Positions 36,446-45,507 of a DNA stretch of 64,000 bases are shown one piece after another. Source of the DNA: Chromatiales bacterium (lineage in GTDB: Bacteria; Pseudomonadota; Gammaproteobacteria; Steroidobacterales; GCA-2729495); contig JACKNI010000005.1 of assembly GCA_024234935.1 (NCBI GenBank), positions 1-64,000 of the forward strand, written 5' to 3'. The notes under the pieces are model-generated. The model worked only from the letters and a program-made list of their open reading frames with translations. It was not told the origin of the DNA and did not search any database. Both the position numbers and the translations under genes were made by a program. Position 1 is the first letter of the stretch. Each line of letters opens with the position of its first letter.

Positions 36446-37669
36446 ATGCGAATCCGCCCGATAAGCCGATGGACAACCACCGGGACTGCGGCTCTCATCA
36501 CCATTCTGGCCGGCCCGCTGCTTGCTGCCGAGCCGGCGGCCAGGGCGACGTCACCCGATCTCGCGAACCTCTCGTCACCCAATGAAGCCGCGCCTGCCGA
36601 GTGGGCCGGGAAGGAACTGCCGGTCCGCATGATTCCCAACATCCCGGAGTCGGCGGAGGCCTACTATGCCCCGGACAACTTCCACGTCATCGCCCAGACC
36701 AAGGACCCGATGGCGGCCCAGCCGGAGAAGGGCAAGGTCGGTGGCTCGCTGACCTTTACCTATACGGATACCGGCGAAGAGCTCACCCGCATCAATGACA
36801 AGGGCCAGGACGCCTGCTCCTGGTTCGTCCTTCCGGACGGGAAGCGGGTGATCTGGACATCGACACGTGACCACCCGGAAATGCCGCCGGGCAACTGGTC
36901 CGAAGAGACCGACTATCCCCAGGGTGCCGAGCTTTACACCTCCGACCTCAAGGGCGGCGACATCAAGCGCCTGACCAACAACAAGTACTACGAAGCCGAG
37001 GTGACGACCTCGCTCGACGGCAAATGGGTGTTCTTCGGCCGCCAGATCGACGGCAAGCTCGACATCTGGAAGATGCGCATCGACGGTACCGACGAGCAGC
37101 AGCTGACCTTTACCGCCGACTGGCAGGAAGGCGCGCCGTACCCGACCCCGGATGGCAAGCACCTGATCTTCCGCGCCTGGAAGCGCAGCGACAAGCTGCG
37201 GATCAACGAGGAGTACAAGGCAACGGGCAAGCACCAGCAGACGCCGATGACCATCTTCACGATGACGACGGATGGCACGGACGTGCAGCCCCGCACCTTC
37301 ACCAAGGACATGAACTGGGCGCCGTTCATCGCCCCGGATGGCCAGCATTTCTTTTATGACCGGGTCTTCGAAGGCAACAACTGGGAAATCGTGATGAACG
37401 ATCTTGCCGGTGGTGAGCCGGTGCAGATCACCTACAACAAGGGCTTCGACGGCTTCGTGTCCATTTCCTGGGATGGCAAGAAGGCGCTGTTTGGTCGCAG
37501 CCTCGGCTCGGGCTTCATGTCCAATATCCACACCTTCGTGATGGATATCTCCTCGCTCAACGTCGGGCCGGAGAACTTCAAGGGCAGCATTCCGCCCAGG
37601 GCGAAGCGGCCCGCCGGCTGGGTCGAGGATCCGGGCCTTCTGGAGTACGGTGATCGCCTCGGCAAATAA
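36446..37669 (+). CDS. Periplasmic TolB-like beta-propeller (PD40) protein
   Basis: A 407-residue exported protein. The signal peptide is residues 1-27 (basic start, hydrophobic ITILAGPLLA, AAEP after cleavage). From about residue 60 it consists of repeated WD40-like PD40 units with the Asp-Gly-Lys turn: PDGKRVIWTSTR, LDGKWVFFGRQ, PDGKHLIFRAWKR, PDGQHFFYDRV and WDGKKALFGRS. In TolB and relatives this propeller binds proteins at the envelope; here no Tol-Pal genes are near. It could also be a scaffold or hydrolase-linked propeller. AAGGAG lies nine bases before the ATG at 36446. It is monocistronic, with its own REP/terminator. Confidence 0.82.
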   Translation: MRIRPISRWTTTGTAALITILAGPLLAAEPAARATSPDLANLSSPNEAAPAEWAGKELPVRMIPNIPESAEAYYAPDNFHVIAQTKDPMAAQPEKGKVGGSLTFTYTDTGEELTRINDKGQDACSWFVLPDGKRVIWTSTRDHPEMPPGNWSEETDYPQGAELYTSDLKGGDIKRLTNNKYYEAEVTTSLDGKWVFFGRQIDGKLDIWKMRIDGTDEQQLTFTADWQEGAPYPTPDGKHLIFRAWKRSDKLRINEEYKATGKHQQTPMTIFTMTTDGTDVQPRTFTKDMNWAPFIAPDGQHFFYDRVFEGNNWEIVMNDLAGGEPVQITYNKGFDGFVSISWDGKKALFGRSLGSGFMSNIHTFVMDISSLNVGPENFKGSIPPRAKRPAGWVEDPGLLEYGDRLGK

Positions 37670-37684
37670 CGATCACGGACAATC

Positions 37685-37713
37685 CCGATTGCGGCTGAAA
37701 CCGCTCCTGCGGG
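37685..37713. repeat. REP element downstream of the TolB-like gene
   Basis: Read on the minus strand the unit is GTCCCGCAGGAGCGGTTTCA followed by GCCGCAATCGG, with the hairpin GCGG/CCGC. This is the same REP family as the pair at 36151-36200 and precedes the same terminator hairpin. Confidence 0.75.
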
Positions 37714-37726
37714 ACTCGACGCCGAA

Positions 37727-37754
37727 AGCCCCGCCAGAAATGGCGGGGCTTTTT
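37727..37754 (+). terminator. Intrinsic terminator, copy of the groESL terminator
   Basis: It has the same 10-bp stem and GAAA loop as at 36216 and is followed by five T residues. In both places a REP core CCGCTCCTGC lies 16 bases before the stem, so REP and terminator appear to have been duplicated together. It ends the TolB-like transcript 58 bases after its stop codon. The gap to tal (37755-37867) has no other feature than a partial REP-like ATGGGAGCGCA at 37805-37815. Confidence 0.9.
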
Positions 37755-37867
37755 CTTTTTGCACCGCCTAAAACCGGCGACGCTCTGCCGGTGTGGCGCG
37801 ACCCCATGGGAGCGCAGTCCGTTATTCAAAGGTGGTGAGGAGCCGAAAAAAAGGGTAGCGTCGCCTC

Positions 37868-38824
37868 ATGTCGATGCTCGATTCCCTCAAGACGCATACC
37901 GTTATCGTTGCCGACACCGGTGACATCGGCCAGATTGCCCGGTACAAGCCGCAGGATGCCACGACCAACCCTTCACTGTTGTTCAAGGCAGCACAGCAGC
38001 AGGAGTACCGTGGCCTGGTTGAAGAGGCGCTGCGTTACTCGCAGTCGATCAGCGGTACTGCAGCTGAGCGCACCGCCGCTTTCACCGACCGGCTTGCGGT
38101 CAACTTCGGTGTCGAGATCCTGAAGCTCATTCCCGGCCGCGTGTCCACCGAAGTGCCAGCCGCCTATTCTTTTGATACGGCGGGTTCCGTGGCAAAAGCC
38201 CGTGCGCTGATCGCGATGTACGAGAAAGCCGGGATTGCCAGGGAGCGCGTGCTGATCAAGCTCGGCAGTACCTGGGAAGGCATCAAGGCGGCCGAGCTGC
38301 TTGAGCGCGAAAGCATCCACTGCAATCTGACGCTCCTGTTTTCTTTTGCCCAGGCGGTTGCCTGTGCAGAGGCGAAGGTCACACTTATTTCGCCTTTCGT
38401 GGGGCGTATCTACGATTACTGGCGCAAGGAAAAGGGCGCCGAGATCCCGGTGGATGAAGATCCGGGTGTGGCTTCAGTGACGCAGATTTACAATTACTAC
38501 AAGAAGTTCGACTACAAGACCGAAGTCATGGGCGCAAGCTTCCGCAAGATCGGACAGATCCTCCTCCTGGCTGGTTGCGATCTGCTGACCATTGCGCCTG
38601 ACCTGCTCGCTGAACTGCAGAAGCGCGAAGGCGTGCTGGAGGCAAGACTTAATGTCGCTGCAGCTCGGGCGAGCGACCTGCAGAAGGTCACCATGAACGA
38701 GCAGGCTTTCCGCTGGGCACACAACGAGGACGCGATGGCGACTGACAAGTTGGCCGCCGGCATTCGCACCTTTCACCAGGATGCCCTGAAGCTTGAGGCG
38801 TGGGCCAGTACGCTGGTCGAATAG
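37868..38824 (+). CDS. tal: Transaldolase
   Basis: A 318-residue transaldolase of the TalA/TalB type in the non-oxidative pentose phosphate pathway, moving a dihydroxyacetone unit between sugar phosphates. The N-terminus has [20 protein letters not shown] and [13 protein letters not shown], with the catalytic Asp in VADTGD. The Schiff-base lysine is in [27 protein letters not shown] gives the phosphate-binding Arg segment and [20 protein letters not shown] the later barrel strands. Length matches E. coli TalB (317). The start is ATG at 37868; an ATG two codons later is also possible. Confidence 0.95.
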   Translation: MSMLDSLKTHTVIVADTGDIGQIARYKPQDATTNPSLLFKAAQQQEYRGLVEEALRYSQSISGTAAERTAAFTDRLAVNFGVEILKLIPGRVSTEVPAAYSFDTAGSVAKARALIAMYEKAGIARERVLIKLGSTWEGIKAAELLERESIHCNLTLLFSFAQAVACAEAKVTLISPFVGRIYDYWRKEKGAEIPVDEDPGVASVTQIYNYYKKFDYKTEVMGASFRKIGQILLLAGCDLLTIAPDLLAELQKREGVLEARLNVAAARASDLQKVTMNEQAFRWAHNEDAMATDKLAAGIRTFHQDALKLEAWASTLVE

Positions 38825-38866
38825 AGAACCCTGCTTTCTTCGACCGGAGTAAAGGGTAGCCTCCCG

Positions 38867-39580
38867 TCAGGCGTTCCCCAGCAAGCGCGCCAGTTCTGCC
38901 GGTGCGGCAAAGAACGGTGAGTGCCCTGTCGGCAGGGCGTACACAGGATCGCAGGGCACGGTGGCCTGCATCCGGCGCTGAAACCAGAGCGGGATGGCGA
39001 TGTCGTTCAGGCACTCGATATAGGTACGCGGGATGCTGCCGGCCCGCCCGGCAGTGATCTTTACGGGTGTTATGAACGGCGTGACGGGCTCGGCGCACAG
39101 GCGCTGCCGGGCGAGCGCGACATCGCTTTCCGGGCAATCGGCATAGAGCAGTTCCTGCACCCGGGAGAGATCCAGGCGGATCAGCTGCTGGTCCGCCGAG
39201 ATGGTCGAGCTGGTGGCGACGGGGTTATCAGCGTCTGCCGTGGCCAGCCGCGACAGGGATTGGCCGTTGGCGGGCAGAAAAGCGCTCAGGTAGATGAGCC
39301 GGCTGATCCGTTCCGGAACGATCTCCGCGGCCTGGCTGATGACGATGCCACCAAAACTGTGGCCGACAAGCACCACCGGCCCGGAAGCGGCGCGCACTGT
39401 TGCCGTGACACATTTCGCGTAGGCCGCCAGCGTGAGCTGTGCGAGCGGCGTGGCATCATCGCCATGTCCGGGCAGGTCCGGCGCCAGCACCTGATGACCG
39501 AGCGCCACCAGCTCGGGCACTACCCGGTGCCAGCACCAGCTGCCATGCCAGCTGCCGTGTACAAGAACAAAAGTCGTCAT
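38867..39580 (-). CDS. Alpha/beta hydrolase, plant methylesterase-like
   Basis: A 237-residue esterase-fold enzyme. TFVLVHGSWHGSWCWHRVVP is the first strand and oxyanion region. VVLVGHSFGGIVISQAAE carries the nucleophile Ser in G-H-S-F-G, ECLNDIAIPLW near residue 190 is where the acid residue lies, and LPTGHSPFFAAP contains the catalytic His. The pattern is that of small esterases related to plant hydroxynitrile lyases and methyl-salicylate esterases, common in bacteria with unknown substrates. It is alone on the minus strand between tal and glnE, with which it is divergent by 26 bp. Confidence 0.85.
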   Translation of the reverse strand: MTTFVLVHGSWHGSWCWHRVVPELVALGHQVLAPDLPGHGDDATPLAQLTLAAYAKCVTATVRAASGPVVLVGHSFGGIVISQAAEIVPERISRLIYLSAFLPANGQSLSRLATADADNPVATSSTISADQQLIRLDLSRVQELLYADCPESDVALARQRLCAEPVTPFITPVKITAGRAGSIPRTYIECLNDIAIPLWFQRRMQATVPCDPVYALPTGHSPFFAAPAELARLLGNA

Positions 39581-39606
39581 GACGAAAGTCTACTAATATC
39601 GCCCGG

Positions 39607-42552
39607 ATGAATCCGCTCTCATTCGAATTCGAAACCGTCCCGTCGCCCTTGCGCGATGGCGTCGTCACCCTCACCGGGCAACTGCTGGCCAGCCCCGAGC
39701 TTGCCGCATTTCCGGACGATCCCGAACTGCGCACGCAACTGCTGCGCGTGCTGACCGCCAGCCCCTATGCAGCCGATATCCTCGTGCGCTACCCGGTCAT
39801 GCTGGCTGAGCTGCTGGGCAGTAAACGCCTGCAATCCACGACCACGGCTGATGCTTACCTCAGCCTGCTGCAGGCCACCTTGCCGCCGGATCCCGACGAA
39901 GAAGAGCTGCAGCGTCGTCTGCGCCTGTTTCGTCATCGTGAACTGGTGCGGATCATCTGGCGTGATCTGGCCGGCAGCGCCGGAGTTACTGAAACCCTGC
40001 GCGACCTGTCGAATCTGGCCGATGCCTCGATCAACGTCGCGCTCGACTGGGCGCGGACCACTCTGCAGGCGCGCTATGGCGAACCGCGCACCGAGGAGGG
40101 CGCTCCTTGCGGCTTCGGTGTGCTGGCGATGGGCAAGCTGGGTGGCCACGAGCTGAATTTCTCTTCCGATATAGACCTCGTGTTCGTGCACTCGGGCAGC
40201 GGTGAAACAACCGGGCCGCGCTCGATCAGCAACGAGGAGTACTTCCGTTTCCTGGCCCAGCGCCTGATCGACCTGTTGAGCCGCAATACCGCCGAGGGTT
40301 TCGTCTATCGCGTGGATGCGCGGCTGCGGCCCTTTGGCAGTGCCGGGCCGCTGTCGGTGAGCCTGGCTGCACTTGAAGCCTACCTGCTGCGGCATGGCCG
40401 TGACTGGGAGCGCTACGCTTACATCAAGGCGCGCGTCGTCAACCGCTGGGATGACGCCGACGGGCTCTATCGTGATGTGCTGCGTCCCTTTATCTACCGC
40501 CGCTACCTGGATTACGGCGTGTTCAGTTCGCTGCGCGAGATGAAGGCGATGATTGCCGCAGAGGTCGAGAAGAAGGAATACCGCGCCAACCTCAAGCTCG
40601 GTCCTGGCGGTATACGCGAGATCGAGTTCATCGTGCAGGCCCTGCAGCTTGTACGCGGCGGGACGGTTATCGGGCTGCGCGAGCGGCAACTGCTCGTTGC
40701 GCTGCCACAGCTGGTGCAGGCCGGCTGTCTTCCCGCTGAAGATGCTGCCGAGCTGACGACGGCTTACTGCTTTCTGCGCCTCGCCGAGAACCGTCTGCAG
40801 GCGCTGCACGACCGGCAGACACACGACATACCGGCGGATTCTTCCGATCAGCAGCGCCTGGCTTTTGCGATGGGTATGGCGAGCTGGGAAGAATTCCTCG
40901 CCGCCCTCGATGTCCAGCGGGACCGCGTTGCATTCCATTTCCACGAAATCGTTTTCCGTGGCGCCAACGGTGCGGGCAGCAGCAGTACGTTAGAAAATGA
41001 TGCGGCGACCGGCACCTCATCCTCCGTACTCGATGAAGTGTGGAACGATGAGGCCGCACTTGAGCAACAGGAAGTGCTGCTGGCAGAAGCGGGCTTCGGC
41101 GATCCGGCCGGCATTGCCGAGCAGCTGCGCCGGCTGCGCGAGGGCAGCCTGCTGCCGCGTCTTGATACGCCAGGTCGCCAGCGGCTCGACACCCTCATAC
41201 CGGCCATCCTCATGCACGCGCGCAAGCAGCCGAAGCCGGTGCGTGCGCTGGATGGCATGGTTCTTATCATCGAGGCGATTGGCCGACGTTCAGCCTATTT
41301 CGCCCTGCTCAACGAAAATCCGCTGGCCCTGGAAAAGCTGGTCTCCCTGTGCGGCAACAGCGAATTTCTCTCCCGCCTCGTCGCGACCCACCCGCTGCTG
41401 CTGGACGAGCTGCTGGATCCGCTGGTCTTTGAATCGGCACCCAGCCGCGAAGAACTCGCTGCCGATCTGAAACTGCGACTGAGTCGTGTTGCTGCAGACG
41501 ACGGGGAGGGGCGGCTCAATGCGCTGTTGAACTTTCAGCAGGCAGCGACTTTCCGCGTGGCGATTGTCGATCTGGCCGGTACGCTGCCATTGATGAAAGT
41601 GAGTGACCGGCTCACCGATATCGCCGAGCTGGTACTCGAGGCTGCGCTGTCGATAGCGTGGCGGGAACTCGCCGACCGACACGGCGAGCCGGGCTGTACG
41701 GAGAACGGTAACCGGCGTCCTGCGCACTTTGCGATCATCGCCTACGGCAAGCTTGGCGGACTGGAGCTGGGCTACGGTTCGGACCTCGATCTGGTATTTC
41801 TGCACGACTCCGCCGGTGACGCGGAGCAGACCGATGGCGCGCAGCCGCTCGATAACGCGATGTTCTTTGCGCGCCTGACCCGTCGCATCATCAGTATCCT
41901 GACCATGCATACCGCGTCGGGCAAGCTCTATGAGGTGGACATCCGGCTGCGGCCGAGCGGGCAGTCGGGGCTGATGGTGTCGAGCCTTGCGGCATTCGAT
42001 CGGTACCAGCAGCAGGATGCATGGACCTGGGAGCACCAGGCGCTGTTGCGCAGCCGGGCGGTGGCCGGCGATGCCGGCGTCAAGGCCGCCTTCGAGGCGC
42101 TGCGCGTGCGGGCGCTGACCAGCTATGTCCGTCGCGACAAGCTGGCCACCGAAGTTGTGGAGATGCGCCAGCGCATGCGCACGGAGCTTTCCAGTGGTAC
42201 GGACGAGCGCTTCGACGTGAAGCAGGATCCCGGCGGCGTGGCTGATATCGAGTTTCTCGTGCAGTACCTCGTGCTGCGTGAGGCGCATCGCTATCCGGAT
42301 CTCGTACGCTGGTCGGACAATATCCGCCAGCTGGAAGCACTGGCGGCGCACGGCATTCTGGCCCCTGCCGACGCCGAATTGCTGGCCGATACCTACCGGG
42401 AGTACCGGCGGCACATTCATCACCGCAACCTGGCTGGCCGCTCGGGACTCATACCGCATGCGGAGGTGGCCGGGCTTGCGGCGACAGTGACCCGCCTCTG
42501 GCAGTCCGTGTTTTATACTGCCGTCCCGGCAAACCAGGATGAAGTCTCATGA
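39607..42552 (+). CDS. glnE: Bifunctional glutamine synthetase adenylyltransferase/deadenylase
   Basis: A 981-residue two-headed nucleotidyltransferase that adds AMP to, or removes it from, glutamine synthetase according to nitrogen status signalled by PII. The N-terminal deadenylase half has MGKLGGHELNFSSDIDLVFV and the C-terminal adenylyltransferase half has YGKLGGLELGYGSDLDLVF; both keep the G-S-D-x-D or S-S-D-x-D metal motif. EVEKKEYRANLKLGPGGIRE and FDVKQDPGGVADIEFLVQYL are the matching helical-linked motifs. Length is normal (E. coli 946). The following CHCC gene starts inside its end by four bases. Confidence 0.96.
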   Translation: MNPLSFEFETVPSPLRDGVVTLTGQLLASPELAAFPDDPELRTQLLRVLTASPYAADILVRYPVMLAELLGSKRLQSTTTADAYLSLLQATLPPDPDEEELQRRLRLFRHRELVRIIWRDLAGSAGVTETLRDLSNLADASINVALDWARTTLQARYGEPRTEEGAPCGFGVLAMGKLGGHELNFSSDIDLVFVHSGSGETTGPRSISNEEYFRFLAQRLIDLLSRNTAEGFVYRVDARLRPFGSAGPLSVSLAALEAYLLRHGRDWERYAYIKARVVNRWDDADGLYRDVLRPFIYRRYLDYGVFSSLREMKAMIAAEVEKKEYRANLKLGPGGIREIEFIVQALQLVRGGTVIGLRERQLLVALPQLVQAGCLPAEDAAELTTAYCFLRLAENRLQALHDRQTHDIPADSSDQQRLAFAMGMASWEEFLAALDVQRDRVAFHFHEIVFRGANGAGSSSTLENDAATGTSSSVLDEVWNDEAALEQQEVLLAEAGFGDPAGIAEQLRRLREGSLLPRLDTPGRQRLDTLIPAILMHARKQPKPVRALDGMVLIIEAIGRRSAYFALLNENPLALEKLVSLCGNSEFLSRLVATHPLLLDELLDPLVFESAPSREELAADLKLRLSRVAADDGEGRLNALLNFQQAATFRVAIVDLAGTLPLMKVSDRLTDIAELVLEAALSIAWRELADRHGEPGCTENGNRRPAHFAIIAYGKLGGLELGYGSDLDLVFLHDSAGDAEQTDGAQPLDNAMFFARLTRRIISILTMHTASGKLYEVDIRLRPSGQSGLMVSSLAAFDRYQQQDAWTWEHQALLRSRAVAGDAGVKAAFEALRVRALTSYVRRDKLATEVVEMRQRMRTELSSGTDERFDVKQDPGGVADIEFLVQYLVLREAHRYPDLVRWSDNIRQLEALAAHGILAPADAELLADTYREYRRHIHHRNLAGRSGLIPHAEVAGLAATVTRLWQSVFYTAVPANQDEVS

Positions 42553-42755
42553 CGGCCAGAGCGGCGAAAGAATCCGCGTTGATACAGCCCAACGCCGAGC
42601 ATCACTACAAGGTGACAGCCGACGATCTGCCGCTGTCCTGTCCGATGCCGGGCATGTACCTGTGGAATTCCCACCCGCGCGTCTATCTGCCGCTGGTGCC
42701 CGGTGAGCGGGCCAAGTGCCCCTACTGTGGCGCCACCTACACGCTCGTGAAGTAG
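42549..42755 (+). CDS. CHCC-type zinc-finger protein (zf-CHCC)
   Basis: A 68-residue protein of the zf-CHCC family, related to the C-terminal zinc domain of mitochondrial complex I subunit NDUFS6. The ligands are LSCPMPGMYLWNSHPRVYLPL (Cys and His) and KCPYCGATYTL (two Cys). It begins with an ATG that overlaps the glnE stop by four bases (ATGA), so it is coupled to it. It is a soluble cytoplasmic protein of unknown function that is common in beta- and gammaproteobacteria. The ADP-heptose epimerase gene follows after 8 bp. Confidence 0.85.
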   Translation: MTARAAKESALIQPNAEHHYKVTADDLPLSCPMPGMYLWNSHPRVYLPLVPGERAKCPYCGATYTLVK

Positions 42756-42763
42756 CAACGGCC

Positions 42764-43717
42764 ATGCTCGTCGTGACCGGCGGCGCCGGCTTCATCGGCA
42801 GCAATCTCGTTCGCGCACTCAATGCGGCCGGCCGCAGCGACATCCTCGTCGTCGACGATCTGCGCGATGCGCACAAGGTTCTTAATCTCTCCGATTGCCG
42901 GATCGCCGACTATCTCGACATGCATGACTTCCTGTCCCGCATTACGGCGGGGCAGGACCTCGCACCAAGGCTCGAGGGCATCTTTCATCAGGGCGCCTGC
43001 ACCGATACCACCGAGTGGGATGGCCTGCTGATGATGCAGGCCAATTACGAGTATTCGAAACAGGTGCTCCAGTACGCGACGGCGCGCAAGGTGCCGCTGA
43101 TCTACGCCTCATCGGCGTCGGTCTACGGTGCGGGGCGCGAGTTCCGCGTCAGCGAGGAGTGCGAACGACCCATCAATGTTTACGCTTTCTCGAAGCTGAT
43201 GTTTGACCGCCACGTCCGGAAGGTGACGGTCAGCTTCCGTGCGCCGGTCGTCGGTCTGCGTTACTTCAATGTCTACGGGCCGGGCGAAGCGCACAAGGGC
43301 AGGATGGCAAGTGTCATCCATCACTTCAATGAGCAGCTGAAGACGGGCGATGAAGTGCGGCTCTTCACCGGCAGCGATGGCTATGCCGATGGTGGGCAGT
43401 TGCGCGACTTCATCCACGTCGATGACATCGTCGCGGTGAATCTCTGGGCGCTGGAGCGTGGCAAGTCAGGGATCTTCAACGTGGGTACCGGCCAGGCGCG
43501 CAGTTTCAACGACGTTGCCAACGCGGTGCTCAAGTGGCACGGCCGGGGGCGTGTCAGCTACATTCCGTTTCCGGCCCATCTGCAGGGCAGCTACCAGAGC
43601 TATACGCAGGCGGACCTCGCCGGCCTGCACGCGGCGGGATATTCCGCCGCCTTTATCCCGATAGAAGCGGGTGTGCCTCGTTACCTGGACGCTCTGGCTG
43701 CAACGGCTACTGTGTAA
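42764..43717 (+). CDS. hldD: ADP-L-glycero-D-manno-heptose-6-epimerase
   Basis: A 317-residue short-chain epimerase that makes ADP-L-glycero-beta-D-manno-heptose for the LPS inner core. LVVTGGAGFIGSNLVRALNA is the NAD(P) loop, FHQGACTDTTEWDGLLMM is characteristic of HldD, and YASSASVYGAG with VYAFSKLMFD gives the Ser and the Y-x-x-x-K pair. YFNVYGPGEAHKGRMASVIH and RDFIHVDDIVAVN complete the family. The ATG at 42764 lies eight bases after the zinc-finger gene. It shows that the host has heptose-containing LPS. Its 3' end overlaps the convergent lipoprotein gene by eleven bases. Confidence 0.94.
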   Translation: MLVVTGGAGFIGSNLVRALNAAGRSDILVVDDLRDAHKVLNLSDCRIADYLDMHDFLSRITAGQDLAPRLEGIFHQGACTDTTEWDGLLMMQANYEYSKQVLQYATARKVPLIYASSASVYGAGREFRVSEECERPINVYAFSKLMFDRHVRKVTVSFRAPVVGLRYFNVYGPGEAHKGRMASVIHHFNEQLKTGDEVRLFTGSDGYADGGQLRDFIHVDDIVAVNLWALERGKSGIFNVGTGQARSFNDVANAVLKWHGRGRVSYIPFPAHLQGSYQSYTQADLAGLHAAGYSAAFIPIEAGVPRYLDALAATATV

Positions 43718-44444
43718 GTTGTATCCGGCCCAGCATCGCGCCGCTGCGGTTGTCCCGCAGCTCGTAATCGATAACTTCGGTACTGATCGTGCCGCCACCG
43801 GGAGCAGGCAGCACGCCGGTGATCCTCAGCCCGACATCGAGTGAAACATTGCCGCCATAACCGATCTTGTCGCGGATCTGTTGTGCCTCCGCCGCGGGAA
43901 CCTTCCAGATCTGTGCTGTTCGCCCATTGCTGAACTTGAGCGAAACTTTCTGGCCCATCGCCGGGAACTCGACCACCGAGCTTGGTGCCAGTGCGCGCAC
44001 CATGAATTCACCGTAGCTGGGGTCATAGTCGCTCAGGTTTGCATTCATCGACAGACGCAGCGCGCCGATGCCGCGTACGGCAGCAACCCCGGACTCCAGC
44101 TCGGCCTTCACTTCAGCGCGCTTTGCGGCCTTTTCGATCGCCGGCACGTACTGCACGCGACTGTCTTTCTCGACCCAGTCGTCGATCGGCGGCGGAATCC
44201 CGGCGAGGTCGTAGTAGAGAAAGACCATGGTGCTGTTGTCGGGGTTGACCAGTTCTCCAGTGCGGTTGGCGAAGGCGCCCTGGCCTGCGGCAGCGGGGCG
44301 GGCTGCCGCACTTTCGCCGCGCGCTTGCGCAGTATCGGCAGATGCCGTGCCGGCGGCCTGTCCCGATGCGGAGTCCGGCGCCTTGGGCCCGCCGCATCCC
44401 TGCACCAGCAGCAGGGCTGCAACCAGGCCGAGCCAGCCCCGCAT
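43707..44444 (-). CDS. Hypothetical lipoprotein
   Basis: A 245-residue exported protein with a clear lipobox (LVAALLLVQGC, Cys around residue 17), followed by an Ala/Ser-rich spacer. The mature part is a mixed alpha/beta domain with DYDPSYGEFMVRALAPSSVV and later EVIDYELRDNRSGAMLGRIQ. I do not recognise the family. The next lipoprotein gene upstream on the same strand ends 10 bp before its ATG at 44444, so the two are likely co-transcribed. The frame is open to 44471 with a further ATG, which would place the signal peptide nine residues later. Confidence 0.65.
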   Translation of the reverse strand: MRGWLGLVAALLLVQGCGGPKAPDSASGQAAGTASADTAQARGESAAARPAAAGQGAFANRTGELVNPDNSTMVFLYYDLAGIPPPIDDWVEKDSRVQYVPAIEKAAKRAEVKAELESGVAAVRGIGALRLSMNANLSDYDPSYGEFMVRALAPSSVVEFPAMGQKVSLKFSNGRTAQIWKVPAAEAQQIRDKIGYGGNVSLDVGLRITGVLPAPGGGTISTEVIDYELRDNRSGAMLGRIQLTQ

Positions 44445-44454
44445 CGTTTCAGTC

Positions 44455-45444
44455 CTAGAGCTGTGGCGCATCGGCGTTCTTCCCGGCTTCTTCCACCTGC
44501 TTCGCCTTGCGTTCGTTGTCCTGCTGCTGCAAAGCCTGCTCGGTTGCAGTGATGGCCTCGTAGCCGCCAGCCTGATTGACGACGCCTACCTGCATGTACC
44601 TGGCGAGATCGGGATTGTCGGTTGTGGGTACGACCTGTGCCGCGACGACGATTCCGCAATCCGGTGACAGGTTCACGCCGCCGTCCGGGCTCGCGTTGCC
44701 GGAACACTGGTTGAAGAGCGGCGAGGTCTCCGTTATCGGGCGTGACAGCGGGTCGTAGGCCCAGCTGAGATAGATGTTGCCGCCGGATTTCTGGTTACGG
44801 GTCGGCGTGCCGTACTTCTTCAGCAGTGCCTGCTCGACACTGGCCATGGTCGGGTTACGGCCCTCTGCAAACCATTCCTCCCGTGCTGCGTTGATCACGC
44901 GTTCCTGGCCGGGCAGGCCCATGGTGCCTACATACCATTTGGACTCGCCGGGCTGCATGTCCTGCCGGACAGCATTGCCGCCGCGCGCGATCATGTCGTC
45001 CTGCATCTCCTGCATGATCTGCTTGGAGGTCTTTTCGATACGTGGCTTCGCCGGCCGGGCATTGAATCCCTGCCGTATCGTTTGTCCGTAGGTCTGCATG
45101 TTGAAACCGCGGGAGTTATCGGCGGTGACGACCATCAGGTCGCCGGTACACATCACGACGTTTGCGGCTTCCTCGTAAGTCATCCCGGGCCGGACGCCGA
45201 CCACATCATCGACCGGCGCGGACGCGGCGCGTGCGGGTGTGCCGATGTCTGCCGGGCAATCCACGTCGCCCCGGGCTTCTTCGGCGACTTCCTCTGCGGT
45301 GGCGTTGCCGGAAGGTGCTGATTTTGGCGTGTTGCCGAAGCCACCCGAAGCTGCCCCGCCGCTGGCGGAATCCTTTGAGCCGCCGCACGCCGCGAGCAAG
45401 GCCGTGAGCAAGACAAGACCTGTCCAATTCAAGAATCGCATCAT
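44455..45444 (-). CDS. Hypothetical lipoprotein, paired with the next
   Basis: A 329-residue protein with a short signal peptide and lipobox (LLTALLAACGG, Cys 20), then a Gly/Ser linker. The mature domain contains VVGVRPGMTYEEAANVVMCTG and later KKYGTPTRNQKSGG with LSWAYDPLSRPI, a pattern reminiscent of small calcium-independent envelope proteins but not one I can name. Two Cys residues near QCSGNASPDGGVNLSPDCGI may form a disulfide. The C-terminal 40 residues are Gln/Lys/Glu-rich and helical. It most likely acts with the lipoprotein encoded just downstream at 43707. The ATG at 45444 is followed by an alternative ATG one codon later. Confidence 0.65.
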   Translation of the reverse strand: MMRFLNWTGLVLLTALLAACGGSKDSASGGAASGGFGNTPKSAPSGNATAEEVAEEARGDVDCPADIGTPARAASAPVDDVVGVRPGMTYEEAANVVMCTGDLMVVTADNSRGFNMQTYGQTIRQGFNARPAKPRIEKTSKQIMQEMQDDMIARGGNAVRQDMQPGESKWYVGTMGLPGQERVINAAREEWFAEGRNPTMASVEQALLKKYGTPTRNQKSGGNIYLSWAYDPLSRPITETSPLFNQCSGNASPDGGVNLSPDCGIVVAAQVVPTTDNPDLARYMQVGVVNQAGGYEAITATEQALQQQDNERKAKQVEEAGKNADAPQL

Positions 45445-45507
45445 CTTCCCCCGAGTGTTTGTTTCCCGACCCTGCCTGGGTAATCCTGGTGTTACGGTGG
45501 CTGTGTC

